From Sanguinoderma infundibulare (taxonomy: Eukaryota; Basidiomycota; Agaricomycetes; Polyporales; Polyporaceae): 64,000 nucleotides of DNA. Location of the stretch: NCBI GenBank assembly GCA_032821775.1, contig JAVLRN010000009.1, positions 372,001 to 436,000 on the forward strand. Direction: 5' to 3'. Below are positions 23,231 through 41,300 of this stretch, piece after piece. Every line of letters begins with the position of its first letter. The first letter of the stretch is position 1. The notes beneath the pieces are model-generated. The model searched no databases and was not told the origin of the DNA. It worked only from the letters and a program-made list of their open reading frames with translations. A program made the translations under genes and the position numbers.

Positions 23231-25277
23231 TCATTTCGTCTTCAGGGTCGGAACCGCCGCGGTGAAGTCCCCGCTGGCCGCCCTCATCAACGATATCCCC
23301 ACTCTTCTCAAGTAATCCTTCGTCCTCTTGTCGTCCTCCTCACCCCTCGCCAGCCTCGGCTCGAGTTCGCCAATATACCTCTTCAGCTCCGCAAGCTCGT
23401 CTTCTGCCTGCCTCCGTGTCTCGTGCTCGACTCGACACTGGTCGAGCGCAGACTCCTGGCCGCGCCTGGCTGTCGCCACTGACTTCTCGGCCTTCTTGAG
23501 CTCTTCCTCGAGCTTGCGCCGACGGTGACGCTCCGACGCCAGGCTGTCCTCGAGCTTCCGGTTCGCAGAGCGCTCCCGGCTCAGGATCGTGTGTTGGTTT
23601 CGATGACGGTCACGGAGGGATTGGACCTCTCGCTGGAGTATCCTGATCTCTCCGTGCGTCGGGCTGGAAGGTGGAGTGCTGTTCGGCGTGCCGCGAGGTC
23701 CGACGGCGTCCACCACTGGTGTGGTCGGTGGTACAGACGTTTTTCTCGCCGGAGGCTCGTCGGTAGGGTGGGAGGGTGCTGGGGTTGGCGCCGCAAACGA
23801 AGATGTCGTCGATGCGGGTGCAACTACCGAGTCGCAAAACATGGAAGGGACACCGGATGCGCCGAACACTTTCCGAAGCAGCTCGATGGACCGCGCGTAG
23901 AGTAACTTGCTGTCTTCCGTCGCTCTTGTATCGCTCGAATCATGACCGAGCTTTCTAGCCAAGTGCCGATAGCAATCCGCGAGGAGGAGGATAGTCGGCC
24001 TAAGGTCTGACTCCTCGAAGCCGTTTCCAACCATAACTGTTACGGCGATCGATAGAGTTAGCTGGGACATCAAATTAGGACCAACGGACTCGGTAGGGAT
24101 GGACACGGGTATTGCGCCATCATCTGACTTCGCTCGTACCTGCACCCCGATGGAAAAGGTTGGGTACGGATAGTCCATAGCTCCCCCGTTATCCGTACAC
24201 CCGACACGATACCCAGCCAACGGGCGATCACCACAATCCATGGCCGGTACCGCCGAGTACGAGTTTCTGACATCGCCTCGACCCCTAGCAGTCTTTGCCT
24301 ACAATTAAAAAGGGGACTGAATACTCACCTTCTATCATAACGGTAAGAACCGCGATTGCAGACGGAAAGTCTTTGGAGCGATAGTAGTCACTGCCAGCGG
24401 TGAACCACTTGGCGCGTCCATCGACGCCACCGGCAGTAGCTTTGAGCAAGTTGATGACCTCGTCCAGCCCTAAACGATCCAGCTGGAGTCCGTGAGGTTG
24501 CCCGTACATGGTCGGAAACGAATTGGGCACTTGTGTGACGGCGGATTGGCCATCGGGATGGGCCCAAGAACTCGGGAAGGTTGCACTTCCGAGGGGAGGT
24601 GTCTGAAGGGGAAACACGGGGCTGCTGAGCTGCATATATGCGTCGGGAGACAAGATAGGTGAGTAGCCACTGTCGTTCATCGTATTGATGGAATCCAACC
24701 GTGTTGGTAGACGAGGGTCTGACGCAGGACACAAGGAATGAATGATGGAGGTGGTGGGCGTGATGACGGTGAATGTGGTGGGTGGGCGCGATTTGCCTTT
24801 ACCTAGCAAAATGTTATTGTGTTGTTATGGGCGCCGAAACAATAAAATGCGAGTTGTTACCTTGATGGGCGTTTCGAGCTTTATAGTGGTTGTGATATGG
24901 CGACAATCGCGTCGAACTGAGGACATTCGGCTGGGGTTTCAGAGGTAGATCGGGTACAGCTATGGCGAGGAACTGGTCGATGGCACTGGGGGAATCCAGG
25001 ATGTACACAGCAGCGTCCCCGAACTGGAGCGCGCGCGCGCACTCGACAGCCTCCCGGTCGCGATACTCGACGTAGTAGCGGCAACGAGCTGGGTCGTCAG
25101 CAAAACCGGCGGGGTACACGCCCCGACTAAAGAAGAAACAGGATGGTCAGCATACACCGGCGCCACAGCAAACCGGGAACTTAACATGATACCGCACTGG
25201 GCGAAGCCGGCGCGCAAACCGTCCGGCGTGAGTGTCGTTTCAACGAGAATCGTGCGCTGCGCCCGCTCGGGGACCAT
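23231..25277 (-). CDS. Unrecognised TPR-like / coiled-coil protein (545 residues)
   Basis: Four exons on the minus strand: 25186-25277, 24861-25126, 24329-24802, 23231-24036; the join is in phase throughout. The N-terminus is a compact mixed domain (REAVECARALQFGDAAVYILD). The middle is a TPR-like helical pair (YYRSKDFPSAIAVLTVMIE spliced to VMVGNGFEESDLRPTILLLA, then YARSIELLRKVFG). A Pro/Ser/Thr linker leads to a coiled coil of roughly 110 residues (LQREVQSLRDRHRNQH, LEEELKKAEKSVATARRG). Intron 3 (24037-24328, 292 bases) is long and could hide a small exon, although the direct join reads well. I recall similar uncharacterised agaricomycete proteins but know no function. A TATATATA around 25346-25353 on the minus strand lies about 70 bases upstream of the start. 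Confidence 0.72.
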
Positions 25278-26069
25278 GCTGAATGCTAGATGGAAGAGGG
25301 CCGTAGAGTGGGAGTGCAGAAGACACACAAAGGGTCCGATTGGTATATATAGGGTGCCACAAAGTAAACAGCTTGCAGATCGAAGTCGCCGGCGATCGTG
25401 AAGGGTATGTACCGGAGCCGTTGCGGCTTCCGTCGCATGTTGATAGACAACTTCGATCGAGATCCTCGAAGCCTGTCGACCTTTCCTGTGAGCGAGTCTG
25501 CCAGATGACGATGGGCAGTTGTCGAAGCTATGGCAGCCGAGCGGTACGCCTCCAACAAAACAGACGTTAGCCGAGCACAGTCACTGTCTTGGCGCCCTTT
25601 GGCAGGAAGGGAAGTTGCCGTCCTGCAAGCCTCTGATGCGTGGAATATATTATTCGCTTGCAACAAAGCATGAGCCTGTATGAGCACGGGACTCCGAGTC
25701 CAGCGGTTGCATGGGCTTGGGTCGAAATCACATCGCCCGGAAAATTATCAAGTGTGACTATCGAAACGAGAAGGATAGGGCGAGAATCGTAATAAAACAT
25801 AGTCGCAAGGATAGCTATGCCATAATATGGGCCGCAGAACTGACGGGTGTTCAGTATGGAATGCCCCTGATTGGGCTGGGACAGAGGAACTGTACAGTTG
25901 CAACGGAGGTTGCCGATGTGCGCAAACCTTGTTTTGCCGGTGGCGGGCACAACACGATCAAACAAGCGACCGGTGGGCGCGCGTTACCGCACCGTCCTCA
26001 TCGTCCCCGACGTCCCCCAACTCTCCAAAAGGTCTCTCGCGGCTTCCTCAAGACACAAAGCCCTCCAAA
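25278..26069. other. Divergent spacer between coiled-coil gene and RPS5
   Basis: A 792-base head-to-head spacer. The 25340-25355 stretch carries the TATA-like box for the leftward gene. The 60 bases before the RPS5 ATG are C/T-rich, typical of ribosomal-protein promoters in fungi. No additional gene is visible. Confidence 0.5.
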
Positions 26070-31411
<5,342 letters not shown>

Positions 31412-33045
31412 CTACCGTGTGTGAGGGTCGAAGCGCGGGTCGGCGTGTCCGAGGTTCTGGTCTCCGGGCAACTTTGGGATGACCCCGTTAACGCCCTCGT
31501 ACCCAAAGTCGCGGCCAAATTCCTTGACCATAGACATGCCCACGAGGCATGCCCAGCCAAGCCCCTCGCCGGTAATCACCTGTTGTGGCCAGTACAGCTC
31601 ACATTCGTCATCCTGGTAATCCGGTTCATGCTCGTCTGAGGGAGACAGTGAAGTGTAAACCACGCGCGCGAACGTCCGCGGGAAGTGCTTAGCGAGGATG
31701 GGGATGCTGAGCGTAGTCTGGGATGAGTTGATGCGATCCAGTGAGGCACGGATACCGCCACTCTGCGACTTGTTTTCCCAGACATATTGGGCGTTGACGT
31801 GGTAAGTAACGTGGGGCGGAGGGAGTGTCATCACTTCCTTGGGACGCGGTGGGGGTACGGACGGGGGTACGGATGGGCTTGCATGTCCACCGAGAGGGGT
31901 CGAGTTGGAGCTGTTCGTCGTCGAGGGAGACGGAAGGGTGGCGGAGGAGGGAGGAATGGGAGCGGCGGCGGCAGCTTGGGCTTTCTTCTGGTCCATATCC
32001 CACTGCAATTTGAGGCGCTGGAGCTTGGCATCGTTCTCGCGGTCGACCTCGTTCATGCGATATCGCAGTTTTCGGCCGTGAATGAAGGCATGGATATATT
32101 GGCTGGGATGGGTTAGAGCAACCGAATGAAGAGGAAGAGACGGTGATTAACTTACATCAATCCAAGGAAAGCCTTCTCACGGTCATCGCGACTCTCGGCC
32201 TGCCACTTCGCCTCGGTCCTACTGATGGCCTCTTCGACAGTCCTCCATGAAGCGCGAAAGCATGTGCGCACGGAGTTCTCTTTACCCCAGAGTGCGTAGA
32301 TGAAATGGAGGAGGGAGTCCATGAGCTCTAGACGGGCCAAGAGCAGGCTGCACTTGGCGTAGGGGGAGTTGGGGTCGAGCGGGACCCTAAGAGCCTTGTA
32401 GTCCTTGGACGTTGTCGGGTGTGCTGCGGCGACTCGGGCGTAGGCCGAGTACTTGAGCTTGCGACCAATGGCGAAGCACTTCTCGTAGATGCTGTCCCAC
32501 TCGGCGGCAGGCAGAACACCGCGCCTTGGCCGGCGCACGGGGAAGTCGGTTGAAGAAGCTATAGGAGTGGAGCTGTGGCTTTCCGAAGACTCCTCCTTGA
32601 CTTCGCCGTCTTCGCAGGGTTCGTGCCTGGATGAAGACGGTATAGGGACGGGGCGAGAGGGTAAGTGGGGGTGGGATGAGGACGAGGACGAGGAGCGGCG
32701 AGGCTTCTTGGTGGTTGGTGGTTCAGAGTCTGGCTCATGCCGACGCTTGGTGCCGGGGGCGGGGGAGGATTCACGAGAGGCGGGAGGGGAGGGTGGGAGC
32801 TCGGAGGGGAGTGGATGGCTATGTGGCCCGAGGATCTAGAAGAGGGAAGCGTGTCAATGAAGAGTGTGGAGGGGAGGGGAGGGGAGACGGACTTCAAGAC
32901 TCTTCAAGAGTTGTTCCCGGGTGAGTGGACTGTGGAGGAGGGAGTGAGACGGGTGGGCACGAGGCGGTGGGAGCGAGGGTGCGTACCGTCTCCTGGATCT
33001 ACGTGAGGAGGAGGAGGACGAGGAGGAGGAGGACGCGCGATGCAT
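31412..33045 (-). CDS. Unrecognised, probably nuclear 488-residue protein
   Basis: Four exons on the minus strand: 32987-33045, 32893-32929, 32156-32835, 31412-32102; joins are all in phase. It opens with a poly-Ser/Arg stretch (MHRASSSS..., RRSRRR), then PLTREQLLKSLE and a disordered Pro/Ser region with basic nuclear-localisation-like motifs (GTKRRHEP, TTKKPRR). A well-structured helical region follows (VLPAAEWDSIYEKCFAIGRK, CSLLLARLELMDSLLHFIYALWG, continuing over the last intron into YIHAFIHGRKLRYR). The C-terminal third is Pro-rich with a final ordered patch (GLGWACLVGMSMVKEFG). Function is unknown. The helical core is vaguely like the C-terminal homology domain of AF4/FMR2 elongation factors, but this is only an impression. 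The second exon is just 37 bases. Confidence 0.72.
32869..32886. other. G-run cluster (possible G-quadruplex)
   Basis: Three GGGG runs separated by single A bases, preceded by GG, on the plus strand inside intron 2 of the 488-residue minus-strand gene. The pattern is seen directly; whether it folds in vivo is inference. Confidence 0.45.
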
Positions 33046-36000
33046 GGCGCGAGGGCGGGAGATGGTGGTGGTAAAGGGACAAGGAGTGGGCGGTACGGCC
33101 GCACGATGGCGTGAAGGTCGGACAGAGGGAAGAGGTGCCCTGGCCCGGTCACTGGCCATAACTCGCTCTCGGTGGCCCACCCGGCAATGGGCGTCTCGCC
33201 TGCCTGACCAATCCCCGCTTCCGCCTCGTCGCCACCCTCCCTGCCCGCCCGACTCGCTTTATTCTCCTGCTCGCCGTTTCGTCCCCCGCTTTTGTTGCTG
33301 CCCCCGTCGCCCGCCTCGCTTTGTGGTCTGTGGCACTCTGGCGTCCGCAGCGGAGGCGGCCGCGGCGCCTGCGTCCGTCGGCCGCACCGGATCGATTGAA
33401 TGCTTCCAGGACCACCGCCCAATCGGGCAGGTCTGACTATACGATGTGCTTCGGAACATGCAGTCTATACATGTGCGCATCATCTTCCCTTCTCATGACT
33501 GCATCACCTCGGACTATCATCCCGCTCAACTCCCCTCCCCTCTCCTCTCCACACCCCCGCTGACCTCCGTCGACTCGAGCCCACACACGACTGTAACAGA
33601 GCCCCAGCGTTGCCGAGCACCGAGCCCATGGGCTGTGCGGGCGCCACAGCATAACCCGTCCTCAGCGGAGGACCGCCGCGGGGTCGGACTTGAGCTCGGA
33701 AGTCTCATCAAGTACCGCCCTTCGCCGCGTCTAAATATCCCCGGTCATTGCACCCAAACGTGCGTCCTTGCCAGCCTCGGTCACTCCTCCTTACTCTCCA
33801 GTCACGTCGAAAACCCGAGTGAACGCCGTCCCCGCGCGCCCTGAGTTCCTCATGCCACAGCTTCTCAATGGAGCGACCCCGGATTGCTCCATGCCTCGCA
33901 TGCAGCCAAAGTTCGGACCTTCTTCCAGCTGGCGTTTTCCCGCCTCTCTTGCTCCCGGGAACCCTTTCCGCTCGAGGTCTTCAGACCGAAGCGGTCCCTT
34001 CGCCTTGTGCATCCCCCCGCACGCGCCCCGTCTTGGTCCAGTGAGGCCGCGCCCGACAAATCTCTCGATCGACCTGCCCAGGTCGTCCAACTTCTAAAGG
34101 AAAGCACCCCAACGGCCGGTTTTTGAATTGCCCTTTGGGTTCGCAACCCTTCTCCCCGCGTGGCGATCCCAAAACTTGGCGCACTTTGCACGCTCTTCTT
34201 GTGACACGACCCAGGCGCGTTTTGTTGAGAATCAGGTGTGATCCGTTCTCAACAAAATCGATGGGTAATTGCTCCGCGAGGGGCTGTTAATGCTCAAAGC
34301 TCGGGGGCCTTGGCCCTTCTGTCACTCAACAAAGGCATGATCACGCCGAAGTTCCCAAATACTTTTCTAGGGCGGGAAGCATTCAGGGTTCCTTGTCCTT
34401 CTCTAAACCGTTCCCGCAACACAAAAACGACGTGTGATTTTATGAACAGGGGTGCACAATTGGCCTGGGCGCAATTGGGACGTTGATGGAAAGTGATGGG
34501 ATGGCAAACGACCCGTCCTTCCGCCCGTTTTCTTCCAGCCACATCCTCCTCTCCAGTAACAACATATCTAGCCTGATGTAGGTCATTATCATCACCTCTG
34601 TCAAACGAGCTCCATCCCTTGCACACTGAATAGTAGAATTATCCTCATTCCTCTCACGACATCCGACATGAGATCGAGATAGCCTAGAACGAGCCTAGGG
34701 GCGGTCGCATGGATATCCTGAGCCATTTCAGCCTCGGGCTGGCCAATCTACAGCCGCGCGTTTTAAGGTGTTCTCAGCGCCCCTTACAAGTAGTTAATGC
34801 GAGAATGTGTCAGCCCAGGACGTAGCACATGTCATATTGACATACATGTGCGCTCGCGCCGCTGGAAGTACTACTAAGGTTCCGGCTCAGAACCTCTCTT
34901 GTGGCGCCCGTGAGGGTCTCATATGGTCTTGTGCGACGCCACATGCCGCTCCGAAGGGCAAGGGGCTTGGAAAGGCCAGTACGCCATCTCGCTCTTCCGC
35001 TGTTTCTCGGGTAACAGGCCATGCGCTCTCGACATCTCCTCTCGTCTCTATCGCGCTTGACTGGATGATGGTTGCGCAACGTCGGGCTATATATCATGGT
35101 CTCGGACGGCCTCGTCGCGGGTACTGACGGTGCCGCCGCGCTTGGATCTTTCATACCAAATCGGGCGATTTGTTCGGTGTCTATCGGCGCCACGCGCCTC
35201 GGTAATTATACTCTCCTCCGCTCCGTCCTCCCACCGCTGTCTCGACCTCCCGAGCCCGCGCGCGCGGTCCTCGAGGTGGTGTCCGTATCGCAATGGCGGC
35301 GCTGTGGCTTGCTGTGGCTGCTACCGGCGAGGTTAGTGTTGCGCCTCAGCCGGTGAGCCCGTCATTTGGACCCTGCCGGAGACATAATCCGATGCATGCA
35401 GTAACAGAGTTCATAGGCTTGCACATTCCCGTAATATCAGATCGAGCTTTACTCACGCCGATATGACGGGATTCGAGCGAGGCACCGGTGCCGATCCGTT
35501 CATTTGCATCGAGGCAGGCATCCGGATAGTCCTGGGCTGCCTACTCATCGCGATTCCCTTGCCACTCGCCGCACTCGCGCGCGTTCGCGCTTCTCCTTGT
35601 TGCCGCCCTCGCGCTCGTGCGCAATTCCGAGTGGCGCTTCCACCGAGTGTCGCGCAAGGACTCGAAGCACGGCTGGCTCCCATGCACTCGCGGTCACCGC
35701 GAGGCCTCCAACCGCAAGCATGATCGGATTCACCGTCTGGAACAAGGCAGGGGCACTTCAGACGGCATTGTATTGCTCTATTAGTGTAATGGACGCGATC
35801 CTTCCGCAGGCTTGCATAATCTCCCTGGATGGCGCGCTAGCTCTTAAGGGTCCAGTCTGTCGGAGCTCTCGGGCCACGCTCATGCGGAAAAGTATCCGCT
35901 TAGGGCACGATGAGCGGACGCTCCCGAGAGAACATGCGAATGTGAACTCCAGGTACCGCTAGATGCCACCGGGACCAGGGGAGGTGTATGTTTGGAGACA

Positions 36001-38304
36001 ATTGTACCGGCGGCTGGACACGAAGGTTTGGACAAGGCAACGCCGGTCGCACGTTGGGCGATCCCTGGCTGACAGATACATATGGTTAGCAACGTCCCCT
36101 AATCGACATGCAAAACACGTTACAAGCTCCTTTCTACCAGGCACACAATACGCAACAGTCCACTGTGCTCTCTGGTGAGGTCGCGGAGCTCGAGGGGTTT
36201 CGGGCGGAGAGGACGGGCTTGGCGCGCGGTCCTCGAGCTAAGTACTTTCCAGCGCGGCACGTACTATAGGGCGGCTTCGACGAATTGATTCGCAACAGTT
36301 CGCGTTCTCCGTCGCCGGGAAGACGCCACTCTCCGATTGCTCCCCGGGCTGATATGATCATTATTCATGAGCTTCGAGGCCGTGGATCGAATTGTGGCGG
36401 GAACGATGATGGCGGTCATATGCGGATCCCTCGTACGAAGAAACGAGCCGTAATGCGAGTCGCTGGATATCTCAGGCGGTTGGTCAGACGTCTTCTTGCG
36501 CGCTACCTGCCACGGCTCTGACGTCCCGCGAGGCCGCACGCACCCTCAGAATGTTAGAAGAGCACCCTCGAAGCCTGGAGCGCGTCTATAGAACGCAACT
36601 GGGGTGATGTTGTCTTAGAAAGGCGTCGAACTTCCCCCTTCTTTACGAGCTTCTCCTCGCTGCACTGGGAAGTCGCCCATGTTCTGCCGGCTCGCTTCCC
36701 ATGGAGCAGCGCTGATGACGTCATGCACAATGACGGTACAATCGGATCACCCCAACGTATACGAGGCTCCAAGGAATCGCATCGACCCTGTCGTTCGAGA
36801 ACCCTGCAAAAACCGATGGTCATCTGGAAGTAGCTTATGCACGGAATATCAGAAGACAACATGTATTGATGTTCACTTAGCCCAAGAATGAAGGGAGAGG
36901 GGCGGAGATCGGGCCGTTTTACTTGCCGATTATCGCTGAAACGGTGAAGGTTGAGATGGACAGGTCAATAACCACGCCACCGCTTGAGAGCCTACCTGGA
37001 ATGCAAAATGCGGTGCCATGTCGACTGGCAAATTTGGTTTCAGGAGGCAGCGTCAACCGCCTAGTCCAGCGACATACTGGACCGCCGACAGAGCTCGCAT
37101 CGGAAGCGAGGGACGAAGACGCCAATTGGTACGTAAGGCGGACTCCGAAGTAGGGACTCAGAGCGTACGTTAGTCGCACCTAGTGCCTGAATCCGTCAGC
37201 ATCATCTCGATTCGCGGCTGGTGCTTGCTAATCCTATGGATACTTGGGGTAAAGAAGTCTACAGGGTACGATGTGTGGAAACGAAGTAAATTTTGGCCTC
37301 AGAAAACAGTTAGGTATGGTCCTGTAATGGAGTCCTCGTTCTAGAAATACCGGACGCCGTGGAGTTAAAACGTCGGTTTCGAAAAGGAAGAATATGTCGT
37401 ATCATAATGACAGGAAGTGGGTGGGGATGTAGAACCTGGAAGAAGTTCAAGAGAATCTCGAATGACATGAATTTGGGTACCGTCGGCCCGGGTTGGTTCT
37501 TGGTGACTTCTTTTTGGTTCTTACGATCGCCAGGGTATGTGGAGGGCGCACTGAATTGGGCGTAAAACTTTTGAGAAGCACCTTCATCCAGAGGATGGTT
37601 CACCTGGTGCATATAAATGCAGGCTGAGACTCGAGAATTGTCGCACTGTCCTCCTCGAATATCAACACCTGCCAGCGCATCGTCAGGGCTCCAGTACTTC
37701 CTCTGAGCCCTCTATCGCTATACGTGCGTGAGTTATTTTTCTGTCACCGGTATGACCTTATTTTCCTGTCCTTTTCCTGATAATGGGGTTATAGGCCGTA
37801 CCCTGGCGTTTCGAAACAACGTTATCGTGGCAGATAATAAGCCGCAGTGCAGTAAGCGCCGGATGTGTGCGATCAGTTCCAGATTTGGTCTCCTCCACGT
37901 GGCACACCAGGGAAGAGGGCGTCTGCCTCAGGACCTGGTGGCGACAAGGTCTGCAACCTGAAGGCGATAACCATGCCAGGAGACCCTTGAACCCCAAGGT
38001 CGAGCAGGACCGGTCCTTACTCCATCAAGCTAGAAGCCTGGTATATACTCCTACGCTTTAATGACAAGGCAGGCTGATGCTGACTACAGTTTTCTCTTTT
38101 TAATGTTCCGAAGCATCGCCTTCAATCCTTGCGGGTTTCCTCCGATCCCGGACCCACACGGGTTTTGTACCCTTCCAAAGGCGACCAGGGTGTCGCTATA
38201 TGCTTGTGTAACTTGTCTCTGCAGTGCGAAACACCTTGTGCCTCCTAGACGCCTGTGGCACCTCGTCGGTTCCGGTTCTTGTCCTCATCTACGCAGGATT
38301 CGAG
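33046..38304. other. 5.3-kb gene-poor stretch with a strong hairpin
   Basis: The longest stretch without a recognisable gene. It contains a perfect 12-base inverted repeat (34220-34257), a TATAAAT at 37612-37618 about 690 bases before MED12, and many short open frames with no family resemblance. The 33,050-33,400 part is GC-rich and serves as the promoter of the 488-residue gene. No transposon ends, LTRs or polymerase motifs are seen. Confidence 0.45.
34220..34257. repeat. Perfect 12-bp inverted repeat (hairpin)
   Basis: TTTTGTTGAGAA at 34220-34231 is mirrored by TTCTCAACAAAA at 34246-34257, with a 14-base loop. No gene is attached to it. It could be a terminator-like hairpin, a protein-binding palindrome, or the scar of a small mobile element. 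Confidence 0.85.
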
Positions 38305-41300
38305 ATGGTGAAGGGAGGAAAGTCAGAGCCTCTTTCTATCTACGAGTCACGGCCCCCAGAATGGCTTCCGAAAACCCACCTCTCCGCTGACCTCGGTGCG
38401 GTCATATCTTTCCGTGCAAGTCGCATACACTGATTGTCCTTGACATATTGCAGGATACGTCGGATTTTTTCCTCCTAGACCTCACCAGGTCGAGGAGACA
38501 CTCACGGAGTCGAATGTCAAGAACGGCCTTGTGTTGCCCCAAGCTGTTCCTGTGCGTATGTCCCCTGGCACGTTTTGTGGCCCCTTCTTCTAACGCGTTG
38601 GTTAGGCGGAGACATACAGCGCTCAAGACTCTATCCGGAAGCGCCTCATGCAGGAAAATGCTCTGAATGAACTCGAAGACCTGATGAACCAAATCTTCGC
38701 CCGAAAGGCAGAGAACGTTCCTGGGATTCCGTATGTGTCTGACCTCTCCGGTTGTGCATGGAGAGTTGCGCTAATCTACCAGTCGGTCGAAGTTCTTCTA
38801 CATTCCGTCTCCCATCTAGAGTCACGCTGAACGACGCTAAGCGTCAAGCATGGTTTGCAGACCTTGCCAATCCCGACGTACCGCTGTCGAAGCTCGGCAA
38901 GAACGTTCCGCACGGAGCGAAGGGCCACGATCTCCTCGATTTACTTCATGCCAACAACGTTGCCATCCCACGCGCGGTGTGGTTTCTCCGGGTCTTCGGT
39001 GCGAACGAATCCGTGCGTTTTCTGACTGGTCAAACCAAAGGCATTTCCACTGAATGTTCCTCCAGGCTGGGCTGCGCAATAAGCCGACATACAACCCAAC
39101 CCAATACAGTATCGAGTGGGCGAACATGATGACCACCTATTTGAAGAAACAGCTTGCAGAGATCGCGCTTCCCAGCGCGCCGCGCCCTGGCCTAAGCATC
39201 AAGCAGACATTCAAGGGCGTTCTTTCGGATGTCGGTACCAGGGATAAGTGGATTTCACGTTTTACATACTGGTGAGCGCGGTTTACGTATGTTCACGTTG
39301 CGCAGCAAAGCTTAATCTTATGTCTTGCGCACGTTCACAGCCTAAGCCTTTTGCGCACGTTCTATGCGGAAGGTTTGGTCGACAACCGAACGTTTCTGTC
39401 ATGGTTGGTCCAGCAGATGGCTACATGCAATCTTGCCCAGTTGGGGTTTGTGGCTCGGCTGGCGGACGAGTACCTGGAAGGGATGCTCGTGAGCCGAGCG
39501 CTCACTCATCCGTTCGTGGAAGCTTGCTTGGGCAAATTCGTGGAGGTGCGACTTTATCTTCGTGCATAGCTCGTGGTATTTATCTCACGAGTCACAATAC
39601 AGATCCAGAGCTCATTCGCCAGGGAGCATCTAACAAATACGACGAACATATTGCGGAGCCTTGTCTCGGTATGTGTCGCTGATTTCACTATTGGTTTACC
39701 CTCATGTTGCCCTCCAGCGCGCGTTCTTAGCCCTCCCCGACGCCTCCGTTAGCCCTCGGATGCACACTCAGTATGGCTCTGCGTTAGAAGAGATCTTGTT
39801 AGAGGACTTCGCTGTAGATGGGGCGGACCACTCATCGGAGAAGAATTCCCCTGCGCCCCACCAGACAGTCTTGGATACGTTGTCCGACGTGCAACGTCGG
39901 AACGAAGCCATGCTGTTCCATCACCTTCCTCCAAGAGTACTTGGCACGCTTTCTTCTGCCTTATCTGACATCAAGGTCAGTAGATCTAAGCGTAATCGTG
40001 GCTTGCACTCACGGTCCCCGGCACAGTTGCTCAATTCCATATCTGGGAAGACCGACATGCCCAGCGTGCTTCTATTTGACGACGCATCTGACATATCTGA
40101 GACATTCACCCGCAAGCTCGACTTTCTCTTGACGTGGAGCGTCACCCCGCTTCAGTACGGCGACCATCGCCCGTATGCCGCCGCCTGTCTTCTTCAACTT
40201 TGGAGGAACAAAGCAGAGGAACGCGCAATCAGGCGGGACGCGCCGTCTCCAGACGGTCAAATCCAGAGTCTCTTGTTCCACTGGCTGAACAAATCCGAGG
40301 TCGCCGGAGAGCCGGGCAACCTTTCTGCGGTGGCGCTGTTGTTTGGTCAGCTTGTCAAGCATGGCCTGTTCTCGTACGGGACATACATGCAGCATCTCAT
40401 CGCACGTGGAGAAGAGGGCTTGTCCTACACTCTAGCGGAGGTGGGCCATCTCGGCTCAGTTTATGTACGGACGCTGACGTGCACGTTAGGGCGAAGTCTC
40501 GCGGCACCGCGAATTCCTCCGATGGATACCTCTTCACGAACCTAGTCTCTCCTTGTTGAACGAGCGCAAGGCGATTTTGTATGGCCTTCGTGTCCGTGAG
40601 ACGCCGGAGGAAACCAACGAGAAGAATATTCGCAAGGAACTCCGTTCTTTGCTCCCTGAGCTCTTCGGCGGTGGGTAATCGACGCCTGTTGTTCCGATCC
40701 TGCAGTAACAAAGGGCATGTTTTAGGTGAAGCGCCAACCGAAGAACCGCTGACTACCACGTTCTGGCAGTCATGCAGCCATCTGCTGTCTGCCCCTCGCT
40801 TTGAGCAAGTCAAGACCATGAAGCAATGGTTCCTACCCATCTACAAGAAGTGGTTATCGAGGTGGGCTCGTGAACGTTCTCCATGGACGCTGATTAACAC
40901 ACGATATCGCGACAGTCAAAGCGAGTTGGACTTCGAGTTTGAGGGCCAGGTTCTCCGCATCTACACACTGACGGCTGTGATAATGGCTCGCATCAGGTCT
41001 TACGGGTCCATTCTGGATGTAAGTGCCTCCTTGTCATACCTTTAATCTACTCTGACAGCTATGGCAGATGTCTCTGTGCACGATGGAATATGCCACCAAC
41101 AGTTCACTGCTCAACGCGGTCATCGAGACCCTACGACAACATATGGAAGTCTGGGCTTGTATGGACCGTATGAAGACCGTCGCGACCGCGCTTTGGGCCG
41201 TCCACCAGACATGGCGAAGCCGAGGCTCGCAGAACCGCGTTCTACTCAAGCTTCTCGCCGAGGTCGATAATGACACCTACTTGGAGCCTGCAGCGCGTGA

